This document shows, in pieces, positions 26,971 through 36,242 of a stretch of 44,351 nt of DNA; the stretch's first letter is position 1, and each line of letters starts with the position of its first letter. The notes below the pieces were generated by a model that saw nothing but the letters and a program-made list of their open reading frames with translations, made no database searches and was not told the origin of the DNA. The DNA is from Flavipsychrobacter sp. (GTDB lineage: Bacteria; Bacteroidota; Bacteroidia; Chitinophagales; Chitinophagaceae), in NCBI GenBank assembly GCA_016786665.1, contig JAEUVZ010000046.1:1-44351 (forward strand), given 5' to 3'. The translations under genes were made by a program, and so were the position numbers.

Positions 26971-27390
26971 ATGGGAAACAACAAGAAAATAACGGTAGAA
27001 GCAACCGTAAACGCCCCGCTAACGAAGGTATGGCAATACTGGACCGAGCCGCAGCACATTATGCAATGGAACCAGGCCCATCCTAGCTGGCACTGCCCCA
27101 GGTCGGAAAACGACGTGCGCCCGGGTGGTACGTTCAGCTCCACCATGGCGGCCAGGGACGGCAGCTTCAGCTTCGACTTCGCCGGCACGCACGACCAGGT
27201 AGAAGAGCACAAGCTGCTATCCTCTACCCTAGGCGACGGCCGCACAATGGAAGTTCGCTTTACACCGGAGGGCGATGCCACCAAGGTGACTGAAACTTTT
27301 GAACTGGAAGATCAGAACCCCGAAGAAATGCAGCGCGGTGGCTGGCAGGCCATATTAGACAGCTTTAAAAGCCACGTGGAAAATAATTAA
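26971..27390 (+). CDS. SRPBCC/AHSA1-domain protein
   Basis: A 139-residue cytosolic protein from ATG 26971 (MGNNKKITVEATVNAPLTKV). The frame stays open upstream but the -7 box lies in that extension. The fold is the START-like AHSA1 domain: VWQYWTEPQHIMQWNQA near the N terminus, RPGGTFSSTMAARDGSFSFD, VRFTPEGDATKVTETFELE and the C-terminal helix GWQAILDSFKSHVEN. Such proteins bind hydrophobic ligands; annotated members act as Hsp90 activators or polyketide cyclase-like proteins, but most are uncharacterised. No specific function can be given. Single-gene unit between two terminated genes. Confidence 0.85.
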   Translation: MGNNKKITVEATVNAPLTKVWQYWTEPQHIMQWNQAHPSWHCPRSENDVRPGGTFSSTMAARDGSFSFDFAGTHDQVEEHKLLSSTLGDGRTMEVRFTPEGDATKVTETFELEDQNPEEMQRGGWQAILDSFKSHVENN

Positions 27391-27510
27391 CACTGAACCG
27401 GGATAAAGGGAGGTTAAAAGGGTTATGCGGGGTTAAAAATGCTCGTCCGGATACGGTCAGTGCCTTTAATTAGCGGGGCAGATGATTATCACGCATCAGT
27501 TATCATTCCC

Positions 27511-27518
27511 TATCTTTA
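27511..27518 (+). promoter_or_regulatory. -7 box of the DEAD-box helicase gene
   Basis: TATCTTTA, one mismatch from TAnnTTTG, ends 9 bases before the ATG. The mRNA would have almost no leader. Confidence 0.45.
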
Positions 27519-27527
27519 CCGGCATTA

Positions 27528-28742
27528 ATGGAACAAAAGCACTTTTACGACTTCGACTTTCATGACCTGTTGCTGGACGGTATAGACGCCATGGGCTATG
27601 AATATGCCACCCCCGTTCAGGCACAAGTGATACCGGCCATACTGGAAGGACGCGATATAATAGCCGCGGCGCAAACCGGCACTGGCAAGACCGCAGCTTT
27701 TCTGCTGCCGCTGATAGAAAAACTTCTTAGTACCCCGCACGAGCAGAACACCATTAATGCGATGGTGATTGTGCCCACCCGGGAACTGGCGGTGCAGATA
27801 TCGCAGGTGCTGGAAGGCCTGGCATACTACACCGACATCAGCTCTATAGCCATATATGGTGGCAGCGGTGGCGAGGTGTTCGCTACCGAGAAAAAAGCGC
27901 TGAGTACCGGGGCCGATATTGTTATCTGCACGCCCGGCCGCATGATAGCCCACCTTAACATGGGCTATGTAAAGCTGGCAGGCTTAAAGTACCTGGTACT
28001 TGATGAGGCCGACCGTATGCTGGATATGGGCTTCTACGAAGACATCATCAAGATTATACAGGAAATGCCTAAAGACCGGCAGAACCTTATGTTCTCCGCC
28101 ACTATGCCTCCCGCCATCCGGAAACTGGCTAATACGATATTGAGAAATCCGGCTGAAATATCCATCGCGATATCTAAGCCACCGGAGCAAATCGTACAGC
28201 ATGTCTTCTATGTATTCGATGCACAGAAAATACCGTTGGTAAAGCACGTATTGCAGAACGGGAAGTTTGAAAGTGTTATTGTATTCTGCAGCAGCAAGTC
28301 TAGTGTAAAAAAGCTCACGGAAACACTAAAACGGGCCAAGTTCTCCGTTGACGAAATCCATTCTGACCTGGAGCAGGACAAGCGGGAACAGGTATTGATA
28401 GACTTTAAAAGCAAGAAACTGAAAATACTGGTAGCCACCGACATACTCAGCCGGGGCATACACATTGAAGACGTAGACCTGGTCATCAACTACGATATAC
28501 CCCACGACGGCGAAGACTACGTGCATCGCATAGGCCGCACTGCACGGGCGGCCAGCAAGGGTACCGCCCTCACATTTGTGGGCGATAAGGAACAATATAA
28601 GTTCCGGAAAATAGAGCAATTACTGGGAAAACCGGTAGAAAGAGGCATCGTTCCTCCGGAGTTGGGCCCGGTACCCGATCCCGGCCAGGACCCCGGGCGA
28701 CCACCAAAGAAAAAACACAATAAATTCAAACGTCGGAAGTAA
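27528..28742 (+). CDS. DEAD-box ATP-dependent RNA helicase (RhlE-like)
   Basis: A 404-residue helicase with all motifs in order: Q motif (YATPVQAQVIPAI), motif I AQTGTGKT (48-55), Ia PTRELA, Ib TPGR, II DEAD (159-162), III SAT (190-192), IV VFCSSK, V ATDILSRGIHIEDVD and VI HRIGRTAR (333-340). The short C-terminal extension is proline- and lysine-rich (PDPGQDPGRPPKKKHNKFKR), an RNA-binding tail typical of RhlE-type helicases, which work in ribosome assembly and RNA decay. Starts at ATG 27528. Followed by a strong terminator. Exact paralogue (RhlE, DeaD or CsdA) cannot be settled from sequence alone. Confidence 0.93.
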   Translation: MEQKHFYDFDFHDLLLDGIDAMGYEYATPVQAQVIPAILEGRDIIAAAQTGTGKTAAFLLPLIEKLLSTPHEQNTINAMVIVPTRELAVQISQVLEGLAYYTDISSIAIYGGSGGEVFATEKKALSTGADIVICTPGRMIAHLNMGYVKLAGLKYLVLDEADRMLDMGFYEDIIKIIQEMPKDRQNLMFSATMPPAIRKLANTILRNPAEISIAISKPPEQIVQHVFYVFDAQKIPLVKHVLQNGKFESVIVFCSSKSSVKKLTETLKRAKFSVDEIHSDLEQDKREQVLIDFKSKKLKILVATDILSRGIHIEDVDLVINYDIPHDGEDYVHRIGRTARAASKGTALTFVGDKEQYKFRKIEQLLGKPVERGIVPPELGPVPDPGQDPGRPPKKKHNKFKRRK

Positions 28743-28754
28743 TATTCACCTGGC

Positions 28755-28787
28755 AGCTCCCGTTCATCGTACGGGAGCTATTTTTTT
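28755..28787 (+). terminator. Rho-independent terminator of the DEAD-box gene
   Basis: A perfect 9-bp stem AGCTCCCGT/ACGGGAGCT with a 7-base loop, then A and seven T residues (28781-28787). Confidence 0.85.
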
Positions 28788-28800
28788 ATGCTCTAAAATC

Positions 28801-28814
28801 TTAGGCAACCCTAA
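28801..28814 (+). promoter_or_regulatory. Palindromic operator 1, TTAGG-N4-CCTAA
   Basis: A perfect 5-4-5 palindrome upstream of the receptor promoter. The half-site TTAGG is that of DtxR/IdeR-type metal-dependent repressors (consensus TTAGGTTAGSCTAACCTWA), though the spacing here is shorter. It lies 24 bases centre-to-centre from operator 2. Confidence 0.5.
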
Positions 28815-28820
28815 AACAAA

Positions 28821-28851
28821 TTTGTTAGACTAACCTAAATTAATATCTTTG
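28821..28851 (+). promoter_or_regulatory. Complete promoter of the TonB-dependent receptor gene
   Basis: A -33 TTTG (28821-28824), an exact 19-base spacer and a -7 TATCTTTG (28844-28851). The spacer is almost filled by operator 2, so a bound repressor would block RNA polymerase. Confidence 0.75.
28825..28838 (+). promoter_or_regulatory. Metal-repressor operator 2 inside the promoter spacer
   Basis: TTAGACTAACCTAA holds the dyad GTTAG-A-CTAAC (28824-28834) and matches the last nine bases of the DtxR consensus (CTAACCTAA) exactly; over 19 bases (28820-28838) it agrees at 15. It lies between the -33 and -7 boxes. Which metal or regulator is involved is inference. Confidence 0.6.
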
Positions 28852-28872
28852 TCGTATCGAAATATAAATTTC

Positions 28873-31182
28873 GTGCATAAGGCAAGGAACATAAGAACCA
28901 TACTACTATTAGCCCTTATCCTGCTCTCCCAGGGAGCGGCCGGTGCGCGTATCATTACCGGTATGGTGAAAACCGGGCAACATGCCGAGGGGGTTGCGTA
29001 TGCACATGTGGTATTACTGAGCACTGCGCTGGGGGCCACCGCCACCGAAAACGGCCACTTTACCGTTACTATACCTGACACTATATCCATAGGCAGGCTG
29101 GTAGCTTCTGCTGCGGGTTATCGGCCAGACACCCTTGCGCTAAGGCCGGACAAGGACGAATATATATTCCAGCTGGGGGGTGAAGGTAACGCACTGGCAG
29201 AAGTAGTGGTTTCAGGAACGATGAAGGAGGTGTCTAAAACGGACAGCCCGGTGCCGGTAGAGGTATATACCTATAAGTTCTTCCGGGCCAACCCGACCCC
29301 GTCTATTTTTGACGCATTGCAGAATGTAAACGGGGTACGCCCGCAACTGAATTGTAATATCTGCAATACCGGGGATATACATATTAACGGGCTGGAAGGA
29401 CCCTACACCATGATACTTATAGACGGGATGCCCATAGTAAGCGGCCTCTCTACCGTATACGGGCTGAGCGGCATACCACAATCGCTGATAGAGCGCGTGG
29501 AAGTGGTAAAAGGCCCGGCCTCCACGCTGTATGGCAGCGAGGCCGTAGGTGGGCTCATCAACATTATTACTAAAAAGCCCGGCAACGCACCGCTTCTTTC
29601 CGCCGATGTATTTGGTACCAGCTGGGGTGAGATAAATACCGACCTCTCCGCTAAGCTAAACGCGGGAAAGAAAGCCCAATCGCTGCTGGGTATAAGTTAT
29701 TTTAATTATCAGAACCCGGTAGATAATAACAAGGATGGCTTTACCGATGTAACGCTGCAAAACAGGATCTCGGTATTTAATAAATGGAACTTCGACCGCA
29801 AAGAAGGACGGATATTTTCCCTTGCCGGTCGACTGGTGTATGAAGACCGCTGGGGCGGGCAAATGAACTGGGGAAAGGAGTTTCGCGGGGGTGACAGCGT
29901 GTATGGCGAAAGCATCTATACCCGGCGCTGGGAGCTCTTTGGTATATACCAGTTACCGGTAAAGGAACACATCACCTTCCAGTTCAGCGCCAATGGCCAT
30001 AACCAGAATAGCGTGTACGGAACAATGCCTTACGATGCACAGCAATATATCGGTTTCGGGCAGACGACCTGGAGTAAAGAACTGAAATGGAACAGCCTGC
30101 TGCTAGGCGCCGCCTTCCGCTATACCTACTACGACGACAATACCCCGGCCACCGCCACTTTCGACACCCTGGGCCATGGGCAGAACCTGGCGGCACATAC
30201 CTATCTGCCCGGGCTTTTCCTGCAGGATGAGATCAGCATTAACCAGCACAATAAATTACTGCTGGGCATGCGGTACGACTACAACTCGATACACGGAAAT
30301 ATCCTTACGCCCCGCCTGAATTATAAATGGAGTTCGCCCACCAGGGACAATGTGTTGCGCATTAGCTTCGGTAATGGCTACCGGGTTGCCAACGTCTTTA
30401 CCGAAGACCACGCAGCACTCACCGGCTCCCGGCAAGTGGTATTCCTGGAACGCCTGAAACCCGAAACCTCCTGGAACGGAAATATTAACCTGGTAAAGAA
30501 AGTTTACTCGCGGCAGGGCAACACGATGAATATAGACGCCACAGTGTTCCACACCCGGTTTACCAACAAAATCATAGCCGACTACCTTACCGACCCTAAC
30601 AAAATCATTTACGATAACCTGGAGGGGCACGCCATATCGCAAGGGGCGTCCCTGAACCTGGACATAGTGCTGGCATGTGGCCTGAAAGCTATGCTGGGCG
30701 GCACATACATGGATGTGTATAGTGAAGAAAGCGGAGTGCGGACGCCGCAGCTCTTTACTGAAAAATTTACCGGCGTATGGAATATAGGCTATACCCTTCC
30801 GCGAACCTCGCTCACCATAGACTATACGGGAAACGTGTATAGCCCCATGCTGCTGCCACTGCTCAGCGATACTGACCCCAGGAACCCCTACTCGCCCTGG
30901 TGGAGTATCCAGAATATACAACTTACCCTCAAGCTCCGGAAGAACCTGGAAGTATATGGCGGTGTAAAAAACCTGCTGAACTGGACACCGAACAAGGGCA
31001 ACCCATTTATTATTGCCCGTGCAGACGACCCGTTTGACAAAAACGTGCAATTCAACAACGATGGACAGGCCATAGCCACGCCCGGGAATCCCTATGCGCT
31101 TACCTTCGACCCCTCCTACGTATATGCGCCCAACCAGGGTATGCGAGGCTTCCTGGGGCTGCGGTGGTCTATCAATAAGTAA
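28873..31182 (+). CDS. TonB-dependent outer-membrane receptor, probably metal-regulated
   Basis: A 769-residue protein from GTG 28873. The longer frame begins with a TTG inside the -7 box and is rejected; no ATG is available. Order: signal peptide (RTILLLALILLSQGAAGA), carboxypeptidase-regulatory-like domain (about 27-103), TonB box region (ALAEVVVSGTMKEVSKTDSP), plug domain (about 120-235) with GLEGPYTMILIDGMP and VEVVKGPASTLYGSEAVGG, and a 22-strand barrel ending in FLGLRWSINK. The plug carries Cys161-x-x-Cys164 in LNCNICNTGDIHING, an unusual CxxC. It imports a substrate across the outer membrane using TonB energy. The operator pair points to iron or another metal complex. No SusD partner, so not a SusC-type glycan importer. 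A 6-bp hairpin (28858-28873) touches the start codon. Confidence 0.88.
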   Translation: MHKARNIRTILLLALILLSQGAAGARIITGMVKTGQHAEGVAYAHVVLLSTALGATATENGHFTVTIPDTISIGRLVASAAGYRPDTLALRPDKDEYIFQLGGEGNALAEVVVSGTMKEVSKTDSPVPVEVYTYKFFRANPTPSIFDALQNVNGVRPQLNCNICNTGDIHINGLEGPYTMILIDGMPIVSGLSTVYGLSGIPQSLIERVEVVKGPASTLYGSEAVGGLINIITKKPGNAPLLSADVFGTSWGEINTDLSAKLNAGKKAQSLLGISYFNYQNPVDNNKDGFTDVTLQNRISVFNKWNFDRKEGRIFSLAGRLVYEDRWGGQMNWGKEFRGGDSVYGESIYTRRWELFGIYQLPVKEHITFQFSANGHNQNSVYGTMPYDAQQYIGFGQTTWSKELKWNSLLLGAAFRYTYYDDNTPATATFDTLGHGQNLAAHTYLPGLFLQDEISINQHNKLLLGMRYDYNSIHGNILTPRLNYKWSSPTRDNVLRISFGNGYRVANVFTEDHAALTGSRQVVFLERLKPETSWNGNINLVKKVYSRQGNTMNIDATVFHTRFTNKIIADYLTDPNKIIYDNLEGHAISQGASLNLDIVLACGLKAMLGGTYMDVYSEESGVRTPQLFTEKFTGVWNIGYTLPRTSLTIDYTGNVYSPMLLPLLSDTDPRNPYSPWWSIQNIQLTLKLRKNLEVYGGVKNLLNWTPNKGNPFIIARADDPFDKNVQFNNDGQAIATPGNPYALTFDPSYVYAPNQGMRGFLGLRWSINK

Positions 31183-31212
31183 TACATAGAACATCCCGCG
31201 CATGCAAACACA

Positions 31213-31224
31213 TGTTAATTAACA
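31213..31224. promoter_or_regulatory. 12-bp palindrome upstream of the protease gene
   Basis: TGTTAATTAACA is a perfect palindrome about 50 bases upstream of the protease -7 box. It may be a regulator site; its identity is unknown and AT-rich chance matches are possible. Confidence 0.25.
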
Positions 31225-31275
31225 AGTTTTGTTGTAAAAAACGCCGCAACTGTTCACAAATTAGCCCAAATCCTA

Positions 31276-31283
31276 TATCTTTA
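31276..31283 (+). promoter_or_regulatory. -7 box of the M4 protease gene
   Basis: TATCTTTA, one mismatch from TAnnTTTG, leaves a leader of about 70 bases. Confidence 0.4.
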
Positions 31284-31354
31284 GTCAACGATTCTAGCAG
31301 ATTAGTCCCATTCACCATCGAGATTTTTATTGGGTAATTTTTTACAAAATTGAT

Positions 31355-34300
31355 ATGAGCATTTTTACAAAAAGAAAGTTCAGGAATGGATTATTGTCGG
31401 TATCTGTGTTGTTATCGGCATTGAGCTATGAGGCATCAGCGCAAAATGCAGGGGAGAACATCCGCCGCAACAGCCGCGATAACAGCCCTAAATCCATCAC
31501 GGTGCCGGAGAACTCCGGTTACAAGCCGGCCGACGCGCCTGCGCTGTTCAATCAATACCTGGAGATGAATCCCGGAACGGATCAGATGGTGCTGGCCAAC
31601 ACTACCCGCAACCAGATGGGTGTGGTAATAGACCGCTATTTTCAGCATTATAAGGGCGTTAAGATAGACCGCGCAGCCTATACCGTATACTCTAAAGATG
31701 GAAAGGTGAAGTTCCTGACCGGTAACTTCTATAAGACCAGTCCGAACATGGCAATAACGCCTACACTTACCGAGGGACAAGCCTTCGCCAAGGCGTTAAG
31801 CTATATAGGCGCCCAGCAGTATATGTGGCAGGATGCCACTGAAGAAAAGGCGTATAAAGAAATAATGAACGACGCAGGTGCATCGTACTTTCCCAAAGGA
31901 AACCTTGTATTCATTGAGAAGCTGAACAGCAACAATGAGTGGGATGGCCAGCTGCACCTGGCGTACAGCTTCAGCATATATGCTAAAAAGCCGCTGAGCC
32001 GGGACTTGGTGTATGTAGATGCCGCTACGGGCGAGATACTGCACAAGAAGCCACAAATAATACATACCGCCGCTACCGGCACTTCGCTCTACAGCGCCAC
32101 GGTACCTATGGAAACGGGCTTTGTGGGTGGTAACTACCGGCTGAACGACTCTACCCGTGGTAACGGCATCTTCACCTACAACTGCAACAATACAACCAGC
32201 TACGCTAACAACAACTTCATTAACGCACTGCTGAACTGGACAACCCCCGACGCCGGCATAGACGCGCACTGGGGTGCCGAAATGGTATATGACTACTGGA
32301 TGAGCCAGCAGGGCCGCAACAGCTTTGACAATGCCGGCGCTGCTATCCGCAGCTATGTACACTACGATGTTAACTACAACAACGCATTTTGGGATGGTAT
32401 CCGCATGACGTACGGCGATGGTACCGGCACCGGGAACGGAGGCTTTGACCCGCTAACCAGTATAGACGTAGTAGCACACGAAATTGGACACGCCGTTTGT
32501 ACCTATACCTCCGACCTTGACTACGTGGCGGAATCGGGCGGTATGAACGAAGGCTTCAGCGATATATGGGGTGCGGTAATCGAAAACTGGTCAAACCCAT
32601 TTGAAGCCGATGCGGAAGCAAAAGACCCTTGGCGCATAGGAGAAGAAATAAGCAACTCCGCACTGCGCAGCATGAGCAACCCCAATGCCCATGGTGACCC
32701 CGACACCTACCAGGGTACTAACTGGGTATCTACCACCGGCCCCTGCAACAGCGGCAACGACTATTGCGGCGTACACTCTAACAGTGGCGTGCTCAATAAG
32801 TGGTTCTACATACTGACGGTGGGCGAAAGCGGCACCAACGACATAGGCAACGCTTACAGCGTTACCGGCCTGGGATGGACCATCTCCGCGCTGATTGCCT
32901 ACCAGACGGAACAGGCCCTTGTGAACAATTCTACTTTTGCTGATGCGCGTGCCGCCTCTATCAGTGTTGCTTCGGCATTATACGGCCCCTGCTCTCCACA
33001 AACGGAATCGGTGACCAACGCATGGTACGCCGTTGGCGTAGGCGCTGCATTTGTGCCCTGCTATCCTGTTATCGGGTTCAGCAACCCTACTGCGGGCATC
33101 ACAGAGTGGAACAACTCCACCGCCTGCCCATCCAGCACGGTTGTGAACCTGCCGGTAACCATTAATACCGCCCCTACCGGCGGCAACGCCACTGTAACCG
33201 TAAGCGTTATAGGCGGTACCGCCGTGAACGGGCTAGACTACAGCCTGGCAGGCGGCTCGCTCACCTTTGCAGCGGGAAGCACGGCTACACAGAACGTGCC
33301 TATTACCATCTTTGATAATGGCGCCATCAACGACGATAAATATGTAACCCTACAGCTAAACCTGACCGGCAACGGCAGCAACGCACAGCTGAGTACCGTT
33401 ACCGATACCATACGCGTGAACATCATAAACCAGGACAACGCCCCTACAGCGGGCAGCACCAACGTTCTGGACATCTTCACCTCCAATACCACGAGCAACG
33501 CCAGTTCGCCATTCCAATCGGCCTACCGTCGTTTCCGTATCCAGTACCTGCTGACACCGGCGGAACTGATTGCAGAGGGCGTACAGCCTGGTGTGCCTAT
33601 TTCGGCACTGGCCTTTAACGTAACGACCAAGAACTCTACGTTTGCCTACCAGAGCTATACTGTCAGCATGGCCAATACCAGCACCAACAGTTTTACCGGC
33701 GGCTTTAGCACCACACCGCTCACGCAGGTACACTCGGCCAACTTCACCACTGCCGTAGGATGGAATACTCTTCCGTTCTCTACCAACTTTACCTGGGATG
33801 GCACCAGCAACGTACTGATAAATATATGCTACACCAACCCAGGTGTTGCGGGCAGCAATGATATCTGCGCCGGCTACCAGGGCGCTACACTCACGGCCTA
33901 CTCGCGCAATACCAATACTACCGGTACGCTGGGCTGCGCCCTTACAAACGTGAGCAACACTTCGCCTGCACGGCCTATCATGCGCTTTACACAAACTATT
34001 CCGCCAACGGCAATAGAAACAACCAACGCCAGCAGCCGTGTATGGAATGTGCGCGCCAATACTGAAGTGTACTTCTACTCCACCGCCGACAGCCAGCTTA
34101 TATCGGGCATCCGCAACATGAACAACAACCTCGGTTGTGTTACCGGCAGCCTGACTGGGGCCGGCAATGGCTTTGTGCCGGCTACATTTGGTGGTGTTAA
34201 CCGTTCTGCAAAGGAATTTACCATTACGCCAACTATCAACGGAAGCACTACTACCTACATAGGAACCATGTATATGACCACCACTGAAATGAACGGTGTG

Positions 34301-36148
34301 GACCCAAGCACACTCTTCCTGGTGAAGACCAATGAGCCTACGGATGCCACCATACACATGGGCAACTCTACCATTGTTGCACCTATCGTAGCTGCCAATG
34401 CCAACTTTGTTTCCTTCTCCGCCAACTTTACCGGTTTCTCCCGTTACTTCTTGACGGACGGTCCGCTGCCTCCGCCTCCGCCGGTTATCACCCCGGCCAC
34501 CTCCACCACCTTCTGCCAGGGCGGAAGCGTGATGCTGAACGGTAACACGGGCTTCGGCCTTACGTATAGCTGGTTACTGAATGGCGCGCTAATACCTGGC
34601 GCTACCACCAGCAGCTACCTGGCTACTGCTGGCGGAAGCTATCAATACATTCTTACCAACTCTGTAGGAGTAAGTGATACTTCGGCCGTAACAGTGGTTA
34701 CGGTTAATCCGGCACCTCCGGCGATAGCTACCCCAACCGGCCCTACCAGTGTGTGTACCGGCGGCTCCGTAACGATGAACGCCAATACAGGAACCGGATA
34801 TAGCTATCAATGGCGACTGAATACCGCTAACATACCCGGCGCTAACTCTTCTACCTACACTGCGACCGGCAGCGGCTTCTACACCGTAGTGGTAACTTCC
34901 GGCGGATGCTCCGCTACGTCTGCGCAGATAAATGTTGTGGTGAATTCTACTCCGTCGGCCGTAGCCGGCAGCAACTCACCGGTATGTACCGGCAGCACGC
35001 TGTTCCTTACCGCCAACGCCGTACCCGGATGCACCTATAGCTGGACAGGACCTGCCGGCTTTACCGCTAACATCCAGAATGCATCGCTGGCCAATGTGCA
35101 GTCAGTAAACGCCGGAGACTACTACCTTGCTGTCACCAATACCAGTACCGGCTGCGTGGGGTATGATACAGTATCCGTTACCACGCAGAATGGCACCCCT
35201 CCGGTACAGCCTGGAAGCATATCCGGACCTACGCCTATCTGCCAGAACGAGACAGGCACCTACACGATAGCACCCGTGCTGGACGCGACTACGTACACCT
35301 GGACGCTGCCGAACGGATGGTCGGGCTCCAGCACCGATACCTTTATTAACGCAACCATAGGAGCCAACTCCGGAAACGTAACCGTTACCGCCAACAATGC
35401 CTGTGGCAGCAGCGCCCCGGTTAGCTTCGCCGTAACGGTAAATCCCGCTCCGGCCACACCAGGTGTTATTGGCTCTATTGTTTATTGCCTGAACGAAACA
35501 CCGGCCCAGCTGACTGCTACCGGCACCAACCTGCTGTGGTACACCGTGCCTACCGGCGGAACCGGCGATGTAAACGCCCCCACGCCTACTACCATTGCTA
35601 CGGGCATTACCCCACACTATGTCAGCCAATCGGATGGCATCTGCGAGAGCCAGCGCTCTATTATACTGGTTACGGTTAATCCGCTGCCAACCATCAGCAT
35701 TACGCAAGTGGGCAACGCTCTTACCGCGAGCGGCTCGTACCCCTACTACCAGTGGTACCTTGACGGAGTGCTTATAGTAGGTGCCGTAAACCAGGTATAT
35801 GTAGCCACCCAGGACGGGATGTATGAAGTAGTAGCATCCGACATTAATGGATGTGAAGGCTCCGCTTCGGTTACTATAGCCACCAATAGCGTGGCCGGCA
35901 CCGGCGGCACACAAGAGCCTCGCTTCTATCCCAACCCAACTACCGGGATGTGCTGGCTGGAACTGCCACATGCTTCTGCTAAAACGGAGGTGCTGATAAC
36001 CGATGTTGCGGGCAAGATCATTGAACGCCGGATGGTGGAAAATGAACGCAAAGTAGCCTTTGACCTCAGCAAACTGGCCAGGGGTGTATATATGGTGAAA
36101 GTGGTGACCGCCGACAAAACATACACGTCGCGGGTAACCCTCCAATAA
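31355..36148 (+). CDS. T9SS-secreted M4 (thermolysin-like) metalloprotease with Ig-like repeats
   Basis: A 1597-residue protein. Order: signal peptide (LLSVSVLLSALSYEASA, cut near 29), FTP propeptide (about 45-105), PepSY-like segment (about 125-225), peptidase M4 (about 235-575), a Calx-beta-like domain (about 595-695, GGTAVNGLDYSLAGGSLTF), an unassigned beta region (700-1035), a PPPPP hinge near 1037, several PKD/Ig-like repeats with conserved TFCQGGSV, SVCTGGSV and SPVCTGST starts (1040-1515), and a type A T9SS sorting domain (1523-1597: FYPNPTTGMCWLEL to GVYMVKVV). Zinc ligands are His375, His379 (HEIGH) and Glu399 (GMNEGFSD); Glu376 is the catalytic base and His474 (GVHSNSG) the transition-state His. 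All active-site residues are present. Likely cell-surface or secreted endopeptidase for protein feeding. Has its own terminator. Confidence 0.93.
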   Translation: MSIFTKRKFRNGLLSVSVLLSALSYEASAQNAGENIRRNSRDNSPKSITVPENSGYKPADAPALFNQYLEMNPGTDQMVLANTTRNQMGVVIDRYFQHYKGVKIDRAAYTVYSKDGKVKFLTGNFYKTSPNMAITPTLTEGQAFAKALSYIGAQQYMWQDATEEKAYKEIMNDAGASYFPKGNLVFIEKLNSNNEWDGQLHLAYSFSIYAKKPLSRDLVYVDAATGEILHKKPQIIHTAATGTSLYSATVPMETGFVGGNYRLNDSTRGNGIFTYNCNNTTSYANNNFINALLNWTTPDAGIDAHWGAEMVYDYWMSQQGRNSFDNAGAAIRSYVHYDVNYNNAFWDGIRMTYGDGTGTGNGGFDPLTSIDVVAHEIGHAVCTYTSDLDYVAESGGMNEGFSDIWGAVIENWSNPFEADAEAKDPWRIGEEISNSALRSMSNPNAHGDPDTYQGTNWVSTTGPCNSGNDYCGVHSNSGVLNKWFYILTVGESGTNDIGNAYSVTGLGWTISALIAYQTEQALVNNSTFADARAASISVASALYGPCSPQTESVTNAWYAVGVGAAFVPCYPVIGFSNPTAGITEWNNSTACPSSTVVNLPVTINTAPTGGNATVTVSVIGGTAVNGLDYSLAGGSLTFAAGSTATQNVPITIFDNGAINDDKYVTLQLNLTGNGSNAQLSTVTDTIRVNIINQDNAPTAGSTNVLDIFTSNTTSNASSPFQSAYRRFRIQYLLTPAELIAEGVQPGVPISALAFNVTTKNSTFAYQSYTVSMANTSTNSFTGGFSTTPLTQVHSANFTTAVGWNTLPFSTNFTWDGTSNVLINICYTNPGVAGSNDICAGYQGATLTAYSRNTNTTGTLGCALTNVSNTSPARPIMRFTQTIPPTAIETTNASSRVWNVRANTEVYFYSTADSQLISGIRNMNNNLGCVTGSLTGAGNGFVPATFGGVNRSAKEFTITPTINGSTTTYIGTMYMTTTEMNGVDPSTLFLVKTNEPTDATIHMGNSTIVAPIVAANANFVSFSANFTGFSRYFLTDGPLPPPPPVITPATSTTFCQGGSVMLNGNTGFGLTYSWLLNGALIPGATTSSYLATAGGSYQYILTNSVGVSDTSAVTVVTVNPAPPAIATPTGPTSVCTGGSVTMNANTGTGYSYQWRLNTANIPGANSSTYTATGSGFYTVVVTSGGCSATSAQINVVVNSTPSAVAGSNSPVCTGSTLFLTANAVPGCTYSWTGPAGFTANIQNASLANVQSVNAGDYYLAVTNTSTGCVGYDTVSVTTQNGTPPVQPGSISGPTPICQNETGTYTIAPVLDATTYTWTLPNGWSGSSTDTFINATIGANSGNVTVTANNACGSSAPVSFAVTVNPAPATPGVIGSIVYCLNETPAQLTATGTNLLWYTVPTGGTGDVNAPTPTTIATGITPHYVSQSDGICESQRSIILVTVNPLPTISITQVGNALTASGSYPYYQWYLDGVLIVGAVNQVYVATQDGMYEVVASDINGCEGSASVTIATNSVAGTGGTQEPRFYPNPTTGMCWLELPHASAKTEVLITDVAGKIIERRMVENERKVAFDLSKLARGVYMVKVVTADKTYTSRVTLQ

Positions 36149-36165
36149 ATATTGACCAACTACCC

Positions 36166-36203
36166 AAAAGCAGGTTGCAAACGTTTGCAGCCTGCTTTTT
36201 TGC
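36166..36203 (+). terminator. Rho-independent terminator of the protease gene
   Basis: A 17-bp stem with one G-T pair closes on a central ACGT, with a T-run at its 3' end (36196-36201). Confidence 0.8.
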
Positions 36204-36242
36204 TTTTGCAACGTCCCCGGCTCCCATAATGAAATTGTACAT

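Noticed and set aside
30256-31203. Minus-strand frame opposite the TonB receptor (315 residues)
   Set aside because: Antisense shadow of a confidently identified receptor; composition (Val, Tyr, Gly and His rich) is typical of reverse-strand translation.
33356-36211. Two long minus-strand frames opposite the M4 protease (333 and 369 residues)
   Set aside because: Antisense shadows caused by repetitive Thr/Asn/Gly codons in the protease.
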